Positions 8,711-17,828 are shown, numbered from the stretch's first letter. The stretch is DNA of 64,000 nt from Rhodococcus sp. UNC23MFCrub1.1 (GCF_000686025.1 NZ_JMLQ01000012.1:1-64000); one strand, 5' to 3'. A program made the numbers and translations. The notes: generated by a model from the sequence alone, not told the origin.

Positions 8711-9520
8711 TCAGTTCTCGCGGGCTGCGCTTTTGACGGCGTGGCCGATCTCCGCTCGCAGCGCCGCGTACTCGGAGGTCCCACGTAGTTCGTCGGGGTC
8801 GATGCCGGTCCTGGGCAGGTCCGAGGAGATGTCGAGGGCGACGCGGCCGGGGCGGGCGGACAGCACGACGATGCGGGAGCCGAGGAAGGCTGCTTCGTCG
8901 GCGCTGTGGGTGACGAAGATGGCTGTGCGCCCGCTCTCGTGACTGACCCGCCGGACGTCTTCCTGCAGCCGTTCGCGGGTGAGTGCGTCGAGTGCAGCGA
9001 ACGGCTCGTCGAGCAGGAGCAACGAGTTCTCCGCAGCGAGTGCCCGGGCGATGGCGACCCGTTGTTGTTGTCCGCCGGAGATCTCCCAGATCTTGCGGTC
9101 CTCGGTGCCGGTGAGCCCGACCCGTTCGAGCAACGCCTCACGGGCGATGCGGCGTTCGGACTTCTTTGTGCCGGCGTAGGTGAGGGCCAGGTCGATGTTC
9201 CCGCCCACCGTCTTCCACGGAAACAGCCGTGGCTGCTGGAAGACCACACCGGCGCCGACGCCGGGTGTGGGCGGCCGCCCGGAGACGTGCACGGTGCCGT
9301 CGGTGGGTTCGTCGAATCCCGCGACCAGCCGCAGCAGAGTGCTCTTGCCGCACCCCGACGCGCCGACCAGCACCAGGAATTCCCCCGCTGCGATGTCGAG
9401 GCTGACGGGGCCGAGGGCGACGACGGAGTCGCGTCCGGACCCGTAGACGTGGGTGACGGCGTCGATGGTCACCGACCCGTCGACGCGGGTGTCGCCGGTG
9501 ACGTCAGTCGTCGAGGACAT
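8711..9520 (-). CDS. Sulfonate/taurine-type ABC transporter ATPase
   Basis: This 269-residue ATPase energises the adjacent permease and binding protein. Walker A is GASGCGKST, the Q-loop context is FQQPRLFPWKTV (typical of TauB/SsuB/NrtD), the signature is SGGQQQR and Walker B is LLLLDEPFAALD, with H-loop FVTHSADEA. Its start lies inside the 3' end of the binding-protein gene (17-bp overlap). Whether it serves taurine, alkanesulfonates or nitrate-like anions cannot be read from the sequence; the sulfur genes on both sides favour an organosulfonate. Confidence 0.9.
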   Translation of the reverse strand: MSSTTDVTGDTRVDGSVTIDAVTHVYGSGRDSVVALGPVSLDIAAGEFLVLVGASGCGKSTLLRLVAGFDEPTDGTVHVSGRPPTPGVGAGVVFQQPRLFPWKTVGGNIDLALTYAGTKKSERRIAREALLERVGLTGTEDRKIWEISGGQQQRVAIARALAAENSLLLLDEPFAALDALTRERLQEDVRRVSHESGRTAIFVTHSADEAAFLGSRIVVLSARPGRVALDISSDLPRTGIDPDELRGTSEYAALRAEIGHAVKSAAREN

Positions 9521-10547
9521 CGGGCAGTCCCTTCGTGTAGATCGCGGACTCGAACACCGACAGGTCGGGGGCGGCGGGGATCTGCTGCTGTTCGGCGAGG
9601 AATTGCGCTGCGCTGTGCAGGTTCTGGGCCAGGTTGCCAGGTTGCCCGTCGGTGCCCAGCCACTCGCTCGACGTCAGTTCGGCGGGGGTCAGGAACACTC
9701 CTTGGGAGAGCTGGTTCGCCGCGTCCTGTTCGGTGATGCCGATCTCCGACGCTACGGCCTTCGCGGCGGCGGCGGGGTCGTCGGCGATGACTCCGAGAGC
9801 GCGCGCCTCGGCTTTGCGCCAGGCGTCGACGACCTCGGGCTTCGACTGGGCCACCTCGCTCGACACGACACCCAGGTCGAGGGTGGGCTTGCCTGCGGTC
9901 GCGAGCTCGCGGCTCGCGATCAACGTCTTCCCGCTGGCGCGTAGTTGGTCTAGTGTCGGCAGCCAGGTGTAGACGGCGTCGACGTCGCCGCGCTCCCACG
10001 CGGCCAGCGAGGCCTGGGGTTGCAGGTCGATCAACTGCACGTCCGACGCGCCGAGCCCGGCCTGGTTCAGCGCGGCGAGCAGGCTGTAGTGCGCGGTGGA
10101 GGCGAACGCCGTGGCCACCCGCTTGCCGCGAAGGTCCGCGACCGACTCGATGCCGGTGCCGTTCCGCGCGACCAGCGCCTCGTTGTCTCCGGCGACGTCG
10201 AGGACGAACGCCACCTGGTACGGGATGTTCAGTGGTGCGGACAGACCGCGGGCCACCGGGCTAGACCCGATCGCCCCGAAGTCGATCTCGCCGGCGACGA
10301 ATGCGGTGTTGATGTCGGCGCCGGAGTCGAACTTGGTCCACTCGACGTTGTAGTCCGGCAGTGCCTCTTCGAGCCACCCGTTGTTCTTGACCACGAGGTC
10401 ACCGCTGGGGAAGGACTGGTAGGCGAAACGCAGCGTGGGTTTGCTGTCGTCGGGGGCGTTCTCCCCGCCGACGGCGCACCCGGTCGCGACGAGCGCTGCT
10501 GCGGCCGCGACGGCCGCCGATCGAATGAGACGGTGTGAGATGGTCAT
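9504..10547 (-). CDS. Sulfonate/taurine-type ABC substrate-binding lipoprotein
   Basis: The 347-residue protein has an N-terminal signal with lipobox AALVATGC, so it should be anchored to the outer face of the membrane. The mature part is a TauA/SsuA-type periplasmic-binding fold: LRFAYQSFPSGDLVVKNNGWLEE, FVAGEIDFGAIGSSPVARGL, and AWERGDVDAVYTWLP. The ATG at 10547 is preceded by GGAGGGGAAAG. It lies between permease and ATPase genes, which overlap it on both sides. It is clearly divergent from the second sulfonate-binding protein at 12792-13838, so the two importers probably differ in substrate. Confidence 0.9.
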   Translation of the reverse strand: MTISHRLIRSAAVAAAAALVATGCAVGGENAPDDSKPTLRFAYQSFPSGDLVVKNNGWLEEALPDYNVEWTKFDSGADINTAFVAGEIDFGAIGSSPVARGLSAPLNIPYQVAFVLDVAGDNEALVARNGTGIESVADLRGKRVATAFASTAHYSLLAALNQAGLGASDVQLIDLQPQASLAAWERGDVDAVYTWLPTLDQLRASGKTLIASRELATAGKPTLDLGVVSSEVAQSKPEVVDAWRKAEARALGVIADDPAAAAKAVASEIGITEQDAANQLSQGVFLTPAELTSSEWLGTDGQPGNLAQNLHSAAQFLAEQQQIPAAPDLSVFESAIYTKGLPDVLDD

Positions 10548-11389
10548 ATCTTTCCCCTCCACGGAACCGCGCGACGCTCCGCCGCGCGTAGTAGTGCATC
10601 GATGAGCAGACCCGAGATCCCGATGGCGAAGATGCCGACGAGAACGACGGGGGTGTTGTTGTAGTTGCTGGCGTCCTTGACCATTCCGCCGATACCGGGC
10701 AGGCCGTTGAACAGTTCGGCGGCGACCACGGACGAGTAGGCCATCCCCACGGCCAGACGGATACCGGTGAACGTCTCCGGCAGCGCCGACGGAACCACCA
10801 CATCGGTGATGACCTGGCGGCGGCTCGCGCCGAGCGCGCGGGCGGCCTCGACGAGACCCGACGGAGCGGCCAGCACCGCTGCGGTGGTGGCGACCGCGGT
10901 CGGGGGCAGCGCGGCCAGCGCCAGCAGGGTCACCTTGGGTGCTTCGTCGATGCCGAGCCAGATGACCAGCAGGAAGAAGTACGCCAGCGGCGGCAGCGCG
11001 CGCAGGAACGTCAGCCATGGCTCGAGTACTCGGCGGACCCACTGCACGGTGCCCATCGCCAGGCCCAGGACGAGTCCCAACGCGACGCCGACCACCACAC
11101 CGGCGAGGACTCGCCGCAGCGTCATGTACAGGTGCTCCCACAGCAGAAAGCCCTGATAGCCGCGGGTGCCGTCGTGCGTGGTGGAGACGGTGACGACGGC
11201 GTCCCACACGGTGGACGGGTAGGGAACGAACGTCTCGTTCCAGATGCCGGACGACGCGGCGATCTGCCACACGGCCAGGAAGAACACCAGCGACAGTGCA
11301 GGCAGCGCCACCGCCGACACCGGGAACCGGGAGGTCCTGCGCGGGGCGCGTTCGGGTGCGGACAGGGGGAGATCGACAGAAGAGGTCAC
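10544..11389 (-). CDS. Sulfonate/taurine-type ABC permease
   Basis: The protein has about six transmembrane helices and the cytoplasmic EAA loop (EAARALGASRRQVITDVVVPSALP) that contacts the ATPase. GTG 11389 gives 281 residues and follows GAAAG. An in-frame TTG further upstream (11443) would overlap a separate short reading frame with a good ribosome binding site, so the shorter form is preferred. The stop overlaps the binding-protein start by 4 bp. Family membership (TauC/SsuC) is clear; exact substrate is not. Confidence 0.88.
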   Translation of the reverse strand: MTSSVDLPLSAPERAPRRTSRFPVSAVALPALSLVFFLAVWQIAASSGIWNETFVPYPSTVWDAVVTVSTTHDGTRGYQGFLLWEHLYMTLRRVLAGVVVGVALGLVLGLAMGTVQWVRRVLEPWLTFLRALPPLAYFFLLVIWLGIDEAPKVTLLALAALPPTAVATTAAVLAAPSGLVEAARALGASRRQVITDVVVPSALPETFTGIRLAVGMAYSSVVAAELFNGLPGIGGMVKDASNYNNTPVVLVGIFAIGISGLLIDALLRAAERRAVPWRGKI

Positions 11390-11439
11390 GGGAGACTTTC
11401 GGATGCTGGGGACATGCGGCACGACGAGGTGATGGCGCT

Positions 11440-11463
11440 TCAACGACGACAGCGGGTGCGCAT
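11440..11463 (-). promoter_or_regulatory. Possible 7-codon leader peptide upstream of the sulfonate permease
   Basis: An ATG with a good ribosome binding site (GAGGTG, about 11 bases upstream) opens a frame encoding MRTRCRR and a stop, ending 50 bp before the permease start. A short Arg/Cys-containing leader ahead of a sulfur-uptake operon is suggestive of attenuation, but the regulatory role is inferred only. The rest of the 11464-11668 interval shows nothing else recognisable. Confidence 0.3.
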
Positions 11464-11668
11464 GCCGGAAGTATCACCTCGGAGCGGGGATGGCGCAAAT
11501 CGGGTGCGCTGCAACCGATCACAAGAAAGCGTGTCCAGATTTTCGCTCACCGTGATCCGAAGGTTCGGCGATGAGCGGCGTGCGCCGACACCGCCACGGC
11601 AGCCCCGACTACGGGTGTGGTCGCGACGTGCGCCGGCCGGCGTCGGCGCTGAGCGAGGTTCTCGTGAA

Positions 11669-12772
11669 TCAGCGAGCGGGAGCGGTGATCCCGCGCCGAT
11701 CGAGGATGGGCCGCACACCCTCGGCGAAGTGGTACGCCTCCTCGAGGTGCGGATACCCGGACAGGATGAACTCGTCGAACCCGGCGTCGTGGTACTCGCC
11801 GATGAGGTTCGCGACCTCCTCGTGCGACCCGACCAGTGCGGTGCCGGCGCCGCCGCGGATCAATCCGACACCCGCCCACAGGTTCGGGTAGATCTCCAGC
11901 GAGTCCTTGCTCCCGCCGTGCAGCGCGGCCATTCGTCGCTGACCCTCGGACTGCGACGACGCGTGGAGGCGGTGCGCGTTCTCCACCGCGTCGTCAGGCA
12001 GCTCGTCGAGCAGGCGCTGCGCCACGGCCCAGGCCTCTTCGGAGGTGTCCCTGCTGATGGTGTGCAGACGGATACCGTAGGTGAGCTTGCGGCCCTGTGC
12101 ATCGGCGAGAGACCGGACCCGGTCGATTTTCGCGCGGGCATCGGCGGGCGGCTCACCCCACGTCAGGTACGTCTGTACGCGCGTGGCGGCAACCGCCAGC
12201 GCCGGATCGGAGGATCCGCCGAACCAGAACTCCGGCACCGGGTCCGGCGCCTCGGACACGCGGGCGTCCTCGACTCGGTAGAACTCGCCGTCGTGATCGA
12301 CGGACTCCTCGGTCCAGATGCGGTGCACCACGTCCAGGAACTCGTCGGTGCGGGCGTACCGACGGTCGTGGTCCACCCAGTCGCCGAACCGGCGCTGCTC
12401 GGCGTCGTCGCCACCGGTGACGATGTTGAACAGCACGCGGCCTTCCGAGAAGCGTTGCAGGGTCGCCGCTTGCTGCGCCGCCAACGTCGGCGGGGTCAGA
12501 CCCGGGCGGAACGCGACCAGAAACTTCAGCCGCCGAGTCGCCTGCAGCAGTGCTGCCGTGGTCAGCCAGGCGTCCTCGCACCACGTTCCCGTCGGGGTGA
12601 GCACCCCCTCGTAATCGAGACGATCGGCGGCCTGCGCGACCTCGGTGAGATATCGCAAGGACGGGCGACGGAAGCCGGCGGGCTCGACGCGGTGCGCCGA
12701 GGCGTGCGATGCCCCGACGATGGATCGGCCGTCACCTGCGGTGGGTAGGAACCAGAAGATGCGTGCGGTCAC
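11669..12772 (-). CDS. ssuD: Alkanesulfonate monooxygenase, SsuD-like (FMNH2-dependent, LLM family)
   Basis: This 367-residue bacterial-luciferase-like monooxygenase should cleave alkanesulfonates to aldehyde and sulfite using FMNH2 and oxygen. The N-terminus VTARIFWFLPTAGDGRSI, the run YEGVLTPTGTWCEDAWLTTAAL, KFLVAFRPGLTPPTLAAQQA and RVLFNIVTGGDDAEQRRFGDW match SsuD. The C-terminal DEFILSGYPHLEEAYHFAEGV is also characteristic. GTG 12772 follows AGGAG. It is placed directly after ssuCBA. No ssuE-type FMN reductase is present in the window, so reduced flavin must come from elsewhere. Confidence 0.88.
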   Translation of the reverse strand: MTARIFWFLPTAGDGRSIVGASHASAHRVEPAGFRRPSLRYLTEVAQAADRLDYEGVLTPTGTWCEDAWLTTAALLQATRRLKFLVAFRPGLTPPTLAAQQAATLQRFSEGRVLFNIVTGGDDAEQRRFGDWVDHDRRYARTDEFLDVVHRIWTEESVDHDGEFYRVEDARVSEAPDPVPEFWFGGSSDPALAVAATRVQTYLTWGEPPADARAKIDRVRSLADAQGRKLTYGIRLHTISRDTSEEAWAVAQRLLDELPDDAVENAHRLHASSQSEGQRRMAALHGGSKDSLEIYPNLWAGVGLIRGGAGTALVGSHEEVANLIGEYHDAGFDEFILSGYPHLEEAYHFAEGVRPILDRRGITAPAR

Positions 12773-12791
12773 GAGTGGGGTGCTCCTGCGA

Positions 12792-13838
12792 TCAGTTGGT
12801 GGCGACGGTCGCGTCGGCGATCGCGTCGTTGTAGCGGGTGTCGACGAAGTCCGCGACCGGGTTGCCCGCGGGGATGGCGCCACTATCGGCGAACACGTCG
12901 AACAACGTCTGCTCGGACTCGATCACGCTGTTGTCCAACGCGATCGCCGGACGCTGACTGCGGCCCTGCGCCAGCTCACCGGCTTTCGGATCGATGCCGA
13001 CGGCGGCGGAGTACGCGCCCGCCCACTCGGCGGGGTTGGCGTCGGCCCACGCGGATGCCTTCGCCAGGCGCACCACGAAGTCCTGCAACGCGGTGTTGGT
13101 CGCCGGGTCGTCCAAGGCCTGCTGCGAGGCGATACCGAACCCGTAGCCGTTGGCGGTTCCTTCGGCGGTGATCAGGGTCTTCGAGCCGTTCTGCACCTGC
13201 GCGATGGCGGTGTACGGATCCCAGATGGCCCACGCGTCGACGTTCCCCGACGCGAATGCCGTCGAGGCGTCGGCCGGCTGGAGGAAGACGAGCTCGACGT
13301 CGTCCTCGGTGAGTCCGGCCTTCTGCAGTTGCAGCAGGACGTGTCCGTGCGCGGAAGAGCCCTTGCCGACGGCGATCTTCTTCCCGCGCAGGTCCGCGAA
13401 CGTCGTCGCGGTTGAGGCGGGCGGGACCAGGATCTGGTCGCCGCTGGCGTCGTTGGCGTAGGCCGAGACGATCTTGATGCGAGCGTTCGCTGCCACACCG
13501 AACAGCGGTGGGGTGTTGCCGGTGACCGCGAAATCGATCTGGCCGGCGGTCGCCGCTTCCACCTGGGGTGGTCCGGAGGTGAAGGTGGAGAACGCGACGT
13601 CGTAGGGAGTGCCGTCGAGCTCACCGGACGCGCGCAGGAGCGCCTCGGTGCCGCCCTTCTGGTCGCCGACGTCGAGGGTGACGGCGGCGAGGTCGTCGGT
13701 GGAGACCAGCGCGGGTGCCTCCGACGACGAGGAGGCGCTCTCCCGTGACACACAGGCAGTGAGTCCGGCAGCCCCGACAGTGAGGACGGCGAGGGCGGCG
13801 AGGACTCGCGCGAGATGGGAGCGGTGGGACGAGGACAT
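12792..13838 (-). CDS. ssuA: Aliphatic sulfonate-binding lipoprotein
   Basis: A 348-residue binding protein with signal peptide and lipobox (GAAGLTAC). The sequence LDVGDQKGGTEALLRASGELDGTPYDVAFSTF and GPPQVEAATAGQIDFAVTGNTPPLFGVAA are hallmarks of SsuA-type sulfonate receptors. FASGNVDAWAIWDPYTA lies in the second lobe. It delivers sulfonates to the SsuB/SsuC transporter encoded just upstream. The ATG at 13838 is used. It is followed 19 bp later by ssuD. Confidence 0.9.
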   Translation of the reverse strand: MSSSHRSHLARVLAALAVLTVGAAGLTACVSRESASSSSEAPALVSTDDLAAVTLDVGDQKGGTEALLRASGELDGTPYDVAFSTFTSGPPQVEAATAGQIDFAVTGNTPPLFGVAANARIKIVSAYANDASGDQILVPPASTATTFADLRGKKIAVGKGSSAHGHVLLQLQKAGLTEDDVELVFLQPADASTAFASGNVDAWAIWDPYTAIAQVQNGSKTLITAEGTANGYGFGIASQQALDDPATNTALQDFVVRLAKASAWADANPAEWAGAYSAAVGIDPKAGELAQGRSQRPAIALDNSVIESEQTLFDVFADSGAIPAGNPVADFVDTRYNDAIADATVATN

Positions 13839-13867
13839 GGAGGAAGCTACTTTCCGATGCGAGGGGA

Positions 13868-14587
13868 TCAGTGGACGCCGAGGGCGCCCAGGAGATGGGT
13901 GCGGAGACGGGAGAATTCCGAGGTGCCCCGGTCTCGTGGGCGGGGGAGTGGGACGGTGACCGAATCGATCACGGCGCCGTCCTCGAGGACGAGTACCCGG
14001 TCGGCGAGCGCGACGGCTTCGTCGACGTCGTGGGTGACCAGCAGGATGCCGAAGCCGTGGCGGGACCAGAGGTCGAGCAGCAGTGATTGCATGGACAGTC
14101 GCGTCAGCGCGTCGAGGGCGCCGAAGGGCTCGTCGAGCAGCAGTAGTTCGGGTTCGCCGACCAGGGCGCGCGCGAGTGCTGCTCGCTGCGCCTGCCCGCC
14201 GGACAGTGTCAGTGGCCACGCATCGCGTTTGTCCTCCAGGCCCACCTCGGCAAGCGTCGCGTCGGCCGCGGCCAGTGCGGGCTCGCCTGTGACGCCGGCC
14301 GTGTTCAGGCCGTAGGAGACGTTCTGACGCAGCGTCTTCCATGGGAACAGGCGGGGTTCCTGGAAGGCGACCGCCGGGTGGCCCGCCACCTCGCGTCGGC
14401 CGGTGTGGTCGGTCGACAGGCCCGCGAGTACGCGCAGGATCGTGGACTTGCCGGAGCCGGACCGTCCTACCAGGGCGACGATCTCGCCGCGGTCGACGGT
14501 CAGGTCCACCGACCGCAGGACGTGGGCGTCGCCGTACCACTTGTCGACGTCGGACAGCGCCGCGACGGCCGTGGTGGTCCCGGTCAT
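13868..14587 (-). CDS. ssuB: Aliphatic sulfonate ABC transporter ATPase
   Basis: The 239-residue ATPase carries Walker A GRSGSGKST, Q-loop FQEPRLFPWKTL, signature LSGGQAQR and Walker B LLLLDEPFGALD, with the switch histidine in LVTHDVDEA. These are all normal for an SsuB/TauB importer ATPase. The ATG at 14587 is 2 bp after the ssuC stop, and the longer frame upstream is only antisense-like sequence. It lies between ssuC and ssuA in a compact operon. Confidence 0.91.
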   Translation of the reverse strand: MTGTTTAVAALSDVDKWYGDAHVLRSVDLTVDRGEIVALVGRSGSGKSTILRVLAGLSTDHTGRREVAGHPAVAFQEPRLFPWKTLRQNVSYGLNTAGVTGEPALAAADATLAEVGLEDKRDAWPLTLSGGQAQRAALARALVGEPELLLLDEPFGALDALTRLSMQSLLLDLWSRHGFGILLVTHDVDEAVALADRVLVLEDGAVIDSVTVPLPRPRDRGTSEFSRLRTHLLGALGVH

Positions 14588-14589
14588 GC

Positions 14590-15432
14590 TCACGCCTCCG
14601 ACCGGTATCGGAGCGAGCGCTTTTCGAGGACCCGGACGACACCGTCGGTGGTGATGCCCATCAGCGCGTAGACGACCAGGCCGAAGATGATGGTGTCCAC
14701 CCGCAGGAAGTCGCGGGCGTTGTTGATGATGTAGCCGAGACCGGACTCGGCGTTGATCTGCTCCGCGACGATCAGCGACAACCACGCGATCGCGAGGGAC
14801 TGCCGCAACCCCACGAGCAACTGCGGGGCGATGCTCGGTGCGATGATGACGCTGAACCGTTGCCGCCACGAAAAGCCCAGGACCACAGCGGTGTCGAGGA
14901 ACTTGCGGTCGATCTGCCGGATCGCCGAGAACGTGTTGAGATACAGCGGGAACGCCACTCCCAATGCCACCAGCAGGATCTTCGGGGTCTCACCGATGCC
15001 GAACCACAGGATGAACAGCGGGATCAAACCGAGGTGCGGCAACGCGCGGAGCATCTGCAGGGGCGGATCCACCGTCGCTTCGGCCAGGCGGGACAGCCCG
15101 ACGAGTGAGCCGAGCAGGACGCCGATCACCCCGCCCAGCACCAATCCCTGGATCACGCGGGTCCCGGACACCAGGAGGGCGTCCGCGAGTTCTCCGTTGC
15201 GCGCCAACTCGATTCCGGCGTCGAGGATCAGTGACGGTGCGGGCAGGACCCGCTCGGACAGGACACCCGCTGCGCTCGCGATCTGCCACAGAATCAGAAT
15301 GGCCACGGGAGAGAGCGCGCGGACCACTGTCCACCGGTGACGCTGCCACCACGACGGTGCACGCACCGGCGTCACCGACTGCGCGGCCACCGATACGTTT
15401 CCCGCGGGAACCGCATAGGACTGGACAACCAT
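14590..15432 (-). CDS. ssuC: Aliphatic sulfonate ABC permease
   Basis: This 280-residue inner-membrane permease starts the ssu operon. About six hydrophobic segments are visible, and the ATPase-contacting loop reads DTAVVLGFSWRQRFSVIIAPSIAPQL. ALPHLGLIPLFILWFGIGETPKILL is strongly conserved in SsuC. ATG 15432 follows GGAAGG at good spacing. A second short frame (15372-15473), beginning MGCSC, overlaps the start and may be a leader peptide, but support is thin. Confidence 0.9.
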   Translation of the reverse strand: MVVQSYAVPAGNVSVAAQSVTPVRAPSWWQRHRWTVVRALSPVAILILWQIASAAGVLSERVLPAPSLILDAGIELARNGELADALLVSGTRVIQGLVLGGVIGVLLGSLVGLSRLAEATVDPPLQMLRALPHLGLIPLFILWFGIGETPKILLVALGVAFPLYLNTFSAIRQIDRKFLDTAVVLGFSWRQRFSVIIAPSIAPQLLVGLRQSLAIAWLSLIVAEQINAESGLGYIINNARDFLRVDTIIFGLVVYALMGITTDGVVRVLEKRSLRYRSEA

Positions 15433-15891
15433 GGAACGCGCCTTCCGATCGACCGAGTGCAGCTACAGCCCATCACTGTTGGCCCTTGTGCGGCGCTGCG
15501 CCACAGTTGAACTCACTGCGAATCAATTGCCCCACCGCAGAGGGGAGCTCCGCTGCCGGTAGCGGGCGGTGACCCGCCTTCCGGCGGACATCGCGACGGG
15601 TGACGGAGGACGACCCGACCATTGTTCCTGCTCCGCAACGGATCGAACGGGAACCTGTCACCGCCTGCGTTCGGCCGGTTCAGTCCACCGGCACCTCTTT
15701 CGCATGCCTCAACGAGTGCTGAGCCTCGACCCGGGCTGCGGACACCGCCGCGTTTCGTCAGCTCGGTCGACCGCACCGTAAGAGCCGACGACAACGACCC
15801 AGAGCTGCTGACCGGGACATATGGCCGGCCGAGTAGCTCGGCTGACCAGCGAGACCTCCCGGGACATCTCGAGCCGATGCGTCATCAGCAG
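15433..15891. other. Leader/promoter region of the ssu operon
   Basis: There is no convincing gene in these 459 bases. They contain GC-rich inverted repeats around 15565-15590 (for example CCGCC/GGCGG) and a minus-strand 49-codon frame (15473-15622) with no known relatives. The region must hold the ssu promoter and perhaps the lysE-type gene's terminator. No recognisable riboswitch was identified by eye. Confidence 0.4.
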
Positions 15892-16524
15892 CTATCGGCC
15901 CATCGTCACCGTCGTCTCGGCTGCGATGACGATCGCCAGGACTACGAAGACACTGCCGGCGATGTAGTGCAGGGCGGTGGCGCCGCGGGGAGCGTGGCTG
16001 AACCGCGATTGAAGACCCCCCGCCATCACCCCGATGCCGCCGTACAGGACGATCTCGCTCGAGATGTTCACCGCACTCAGCATGGTGAACTGCGCGAGAG
16101 TGTTCCGTGCTTCACCGACGAACCCGGGGAGTACCGCGAGGAAGAACAGCATGATCTTCGGGTTGGTCACTGTGACCAGTACACCGCGCGTGTACCACCG
16201 GCCGGCAGTGACGGCGCTGGGCTCTGGGGCGTCCCTCGCGCGGCGCACCGTGGTCACGCCCAACCACAACAGATATCCCGCACCGAGCAGCGTGACGGCG
16301 TCGAGCAGATGTGGGTGGTCGCGGGCGAGCGTTCCGACCCCCAGGACGACGGCAGTTGCGTACAGCGCCATTCCGGTTCCGATTCCCAGGATCGCGCGGA
16401 CAGCCGCCCGACGACCACCTTCGAGACCCACCGCGATCATGTACGCCATGTCCGGGCCCGGTGGCAGGAGAAACAGCACGATCACTGCCACGTACCCGGG
16501 GAGGACCGCGACGTCGACCGTCAT
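15892..16524 (-). CDS. LysE/RhtB-family amino-acid exporter
   Basis: The 210-residue membrane protein has about six hydrophobic segments. The N-terminal LFLLPPGPDMAYMIAVGLEGGRRAAVRAILGIGTG is the LysE/RhtB signature, and WYTRGVLVTVTNPKIMLFFLAVLPGFV is the second conserved block. It probably exports an amino acid or derivative. The ATG at 16524 (MTVDVAVLPGYVA) is selected; upstream in-frame codons are arginine-rich and unconvincing. It is divergent from an FtrA-type regulator, which may control it. Confidence 0.85.
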   Translation of the reverse strand: MTVDVAVLPGYVAVIVLFLLPPGPDMAYMIAVGLEGGRRAAVRAILGIGTGMALYATAVVLGVGTLARDHPHLLDAVTLLGAGYLLWLGVTTVRRARDAPEPSAVTAGRWYTRGVLVTVTNPKIMLFFLAVLPGFVGEARNTLAQFTMLSAVNISSEIVLYGGIGVMAGGLQSRFSHAPRGATALHYIAGSVFVVLAIVIAAETTVTMGR

Positions 16525-16710
16525 ACCGCTTCGGCCCCCGTGCCGATGTACACGAGCGCGGGCCGACGACCACGCCTGAATTCGGCACCGCAGCAACTGC
16601 TGCCGGCGGGCGCCCCATCGGCATCAAGACTGGCGCGGCGCGGAGCACTGCCGGTCTCGGTCGACGTCATGGATCGATCGTGCGCCGTCGCGGACCGCGC
16701 TGACAGTGGC

Positions 16711-16716
16711 GATAAT
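16711..16716 (+). promoter_or_regulatory. Probable -10 box for a leaderless transcript
   Basis: GATAAT ends 6 bases before the ATG of the regulator at 16723. That spacing would place transcription initiation at the start codon, as often seen in actinobacteria. No ribosome binding site is visible there, which agrees. Confidence 0.45.
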
Positions 16717-16722
16717 GACTAC

Positions 16723-17715
16723 ATGCGCTCGGAAACTGCCAGCCCGGATGTTCGATCGAGGCACGTCGCCGTCCTGGCGTACGACGGACTGTCGATGTTC
16801 GAGTTCGCGGTAGCAGTTGAGATCTTCGGGCCCCATGAAGTGCCGCAACTCGGAGGAGACTGGTACGCGATGTCGGTGTGCGGCGACACCGCCCACGTGA
16901 GAATGGACAACGGTCTCTCGATGCAGGTTCCGTGCCGACTCGATGCCGTCTCCCGAGCCGGTACCGTCATCGTCCCACCGTGCGCCGACGCATCGACGGT
17001 GCCGGAAGCCGTGCTGTCCGCCCTTCGGCATGCACACCAGCGCGGTGCCCGGATCGTCTCGCTGTGCACCGGAGCCTTCGTGCTCGCCCGCGCCGGACTG
17101 CTCGACGGTCGCCGAGCCGTCACCCACTGGGCAGACTGCGACGCTTTCGCCGAGGCGTATCCGCAGGTCACCGTCGATCCGTCCGTGTTGTACGTCGACG
17201 AGGGCGACATCCTGACCTCGGCGGGCAGCGCCGCGAGCATCGACCTGTGCCTGCACATCGTGCGACTCGATCACGGAGCGGACATGGCCGGTCGACTCGC
17301 ACGGTCACTGGTGGTGCAACCGCACCGCCGCGGTGGACAAGCCCAGTTCATCGAGACACCGATGCCCGTGACCGGCCATGTCGACCCGCTGACGACCACG
17401 ATGACATGGATGCTCGAACACCTCGATGAGCCGATGACCGTCGCGAGCCTCGCCCGCCGAGCCCACACGAGCCCACGCAGCTTCATGCGGCACTTCGCCG
17501 CCACCACCGGATCCACACCACATCAATGGCTGCAACGCCAACGCATCCACCTGGCCCAACAACTTCTCGAGACAAGTGATTTCAGCGTCGATGTCGTGGC
17601 CGAACGATCCGGGCTGGGGAGCGCCACGAATCTGCGCAAACTCTTCCGGCGTCATGTCGACACCAGTCCGAGCCTTTACCGCGAAACGTTCTCGCACAAC
17701 AAGAATGTGCTGTAG
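16723..17715 (+). CDS. FtrA-like AraC-family regulator with DJ-1/PfpI domain
   Basis: A 330-residue transcription regulator. Residues 10-180 form a GATase1/DJ-1-like sensor (HVAVLAYDGLSMFEFAVAVEIF, and nucleophile-elbow context SLCTGAFVLARAGLLDGR). The last 100 residues are an AraC helix-turn-helix pair (TVASLARRAHTSPRSFMRHF and FSVDVVAERSGLGSATNLRKLFRRH). Such proteins usually control neighbouring transport or catabolic genes. The divergent LysE exporter is the obvious candidate. The ATG at 16723 is favoured by the -10 box just upstream and by alignment of the sensor domain; in-frame sequence further upstream is not conserved-looking. Confidence 0.87.
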   Translation: MRSETASPDVRSRHVAVLAYDGLSMFEFAVAVEIFGPHEVPQLGGDWYAMSVCGDTAHVRMDNGLSMQVPCRLDAVSRAGTVIVPPCADASTVPEAVLSALRHAHQRGARIVSLCTGAFVLARAGLLDGRRAVTHWADCDAFAEAYPQVTVDPSVLYVDEGDILTSAGSAASIDLCLHIVRLDHGADMAGRLARSLVVQPHRRGGQAQFIETPMPVTGHVDPLTTTMTWMLEHLDEPMTVASLARRAHTSPRSFMRHFAATTGSTPHQWLQRQRIHLAQQLLETSDFSVDVVAERSGLGSATNLRKLFRRHVDTSPSLYRETFSHNKNVL

Positions 17716-17828
17716 ATGCCATCTGTGACGTTGTTCTCGACCCACGTCGAGCCGGACGACAGGCTGCATCGGCGGGGCGGGGCGACGGCGTCGAAGATCC
17801 ACAGTGCCGACAGTGCGGTGTTGTCGAG

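Noticed and set aside
9504..11522. Very long minus-strand frame (over 670 codons)
   Set aside because: Only the last 347 codons are a real gene with signal peptide and ribosome binding site; the rest is another frame of the permease gene.
15473..15622. 49-codon minus-strand frame in the ssu leader
   Set aside because: It is arginine-rich without known relatives and overlaps GC-rich inverted repeats; kept only as a note on the leader region.
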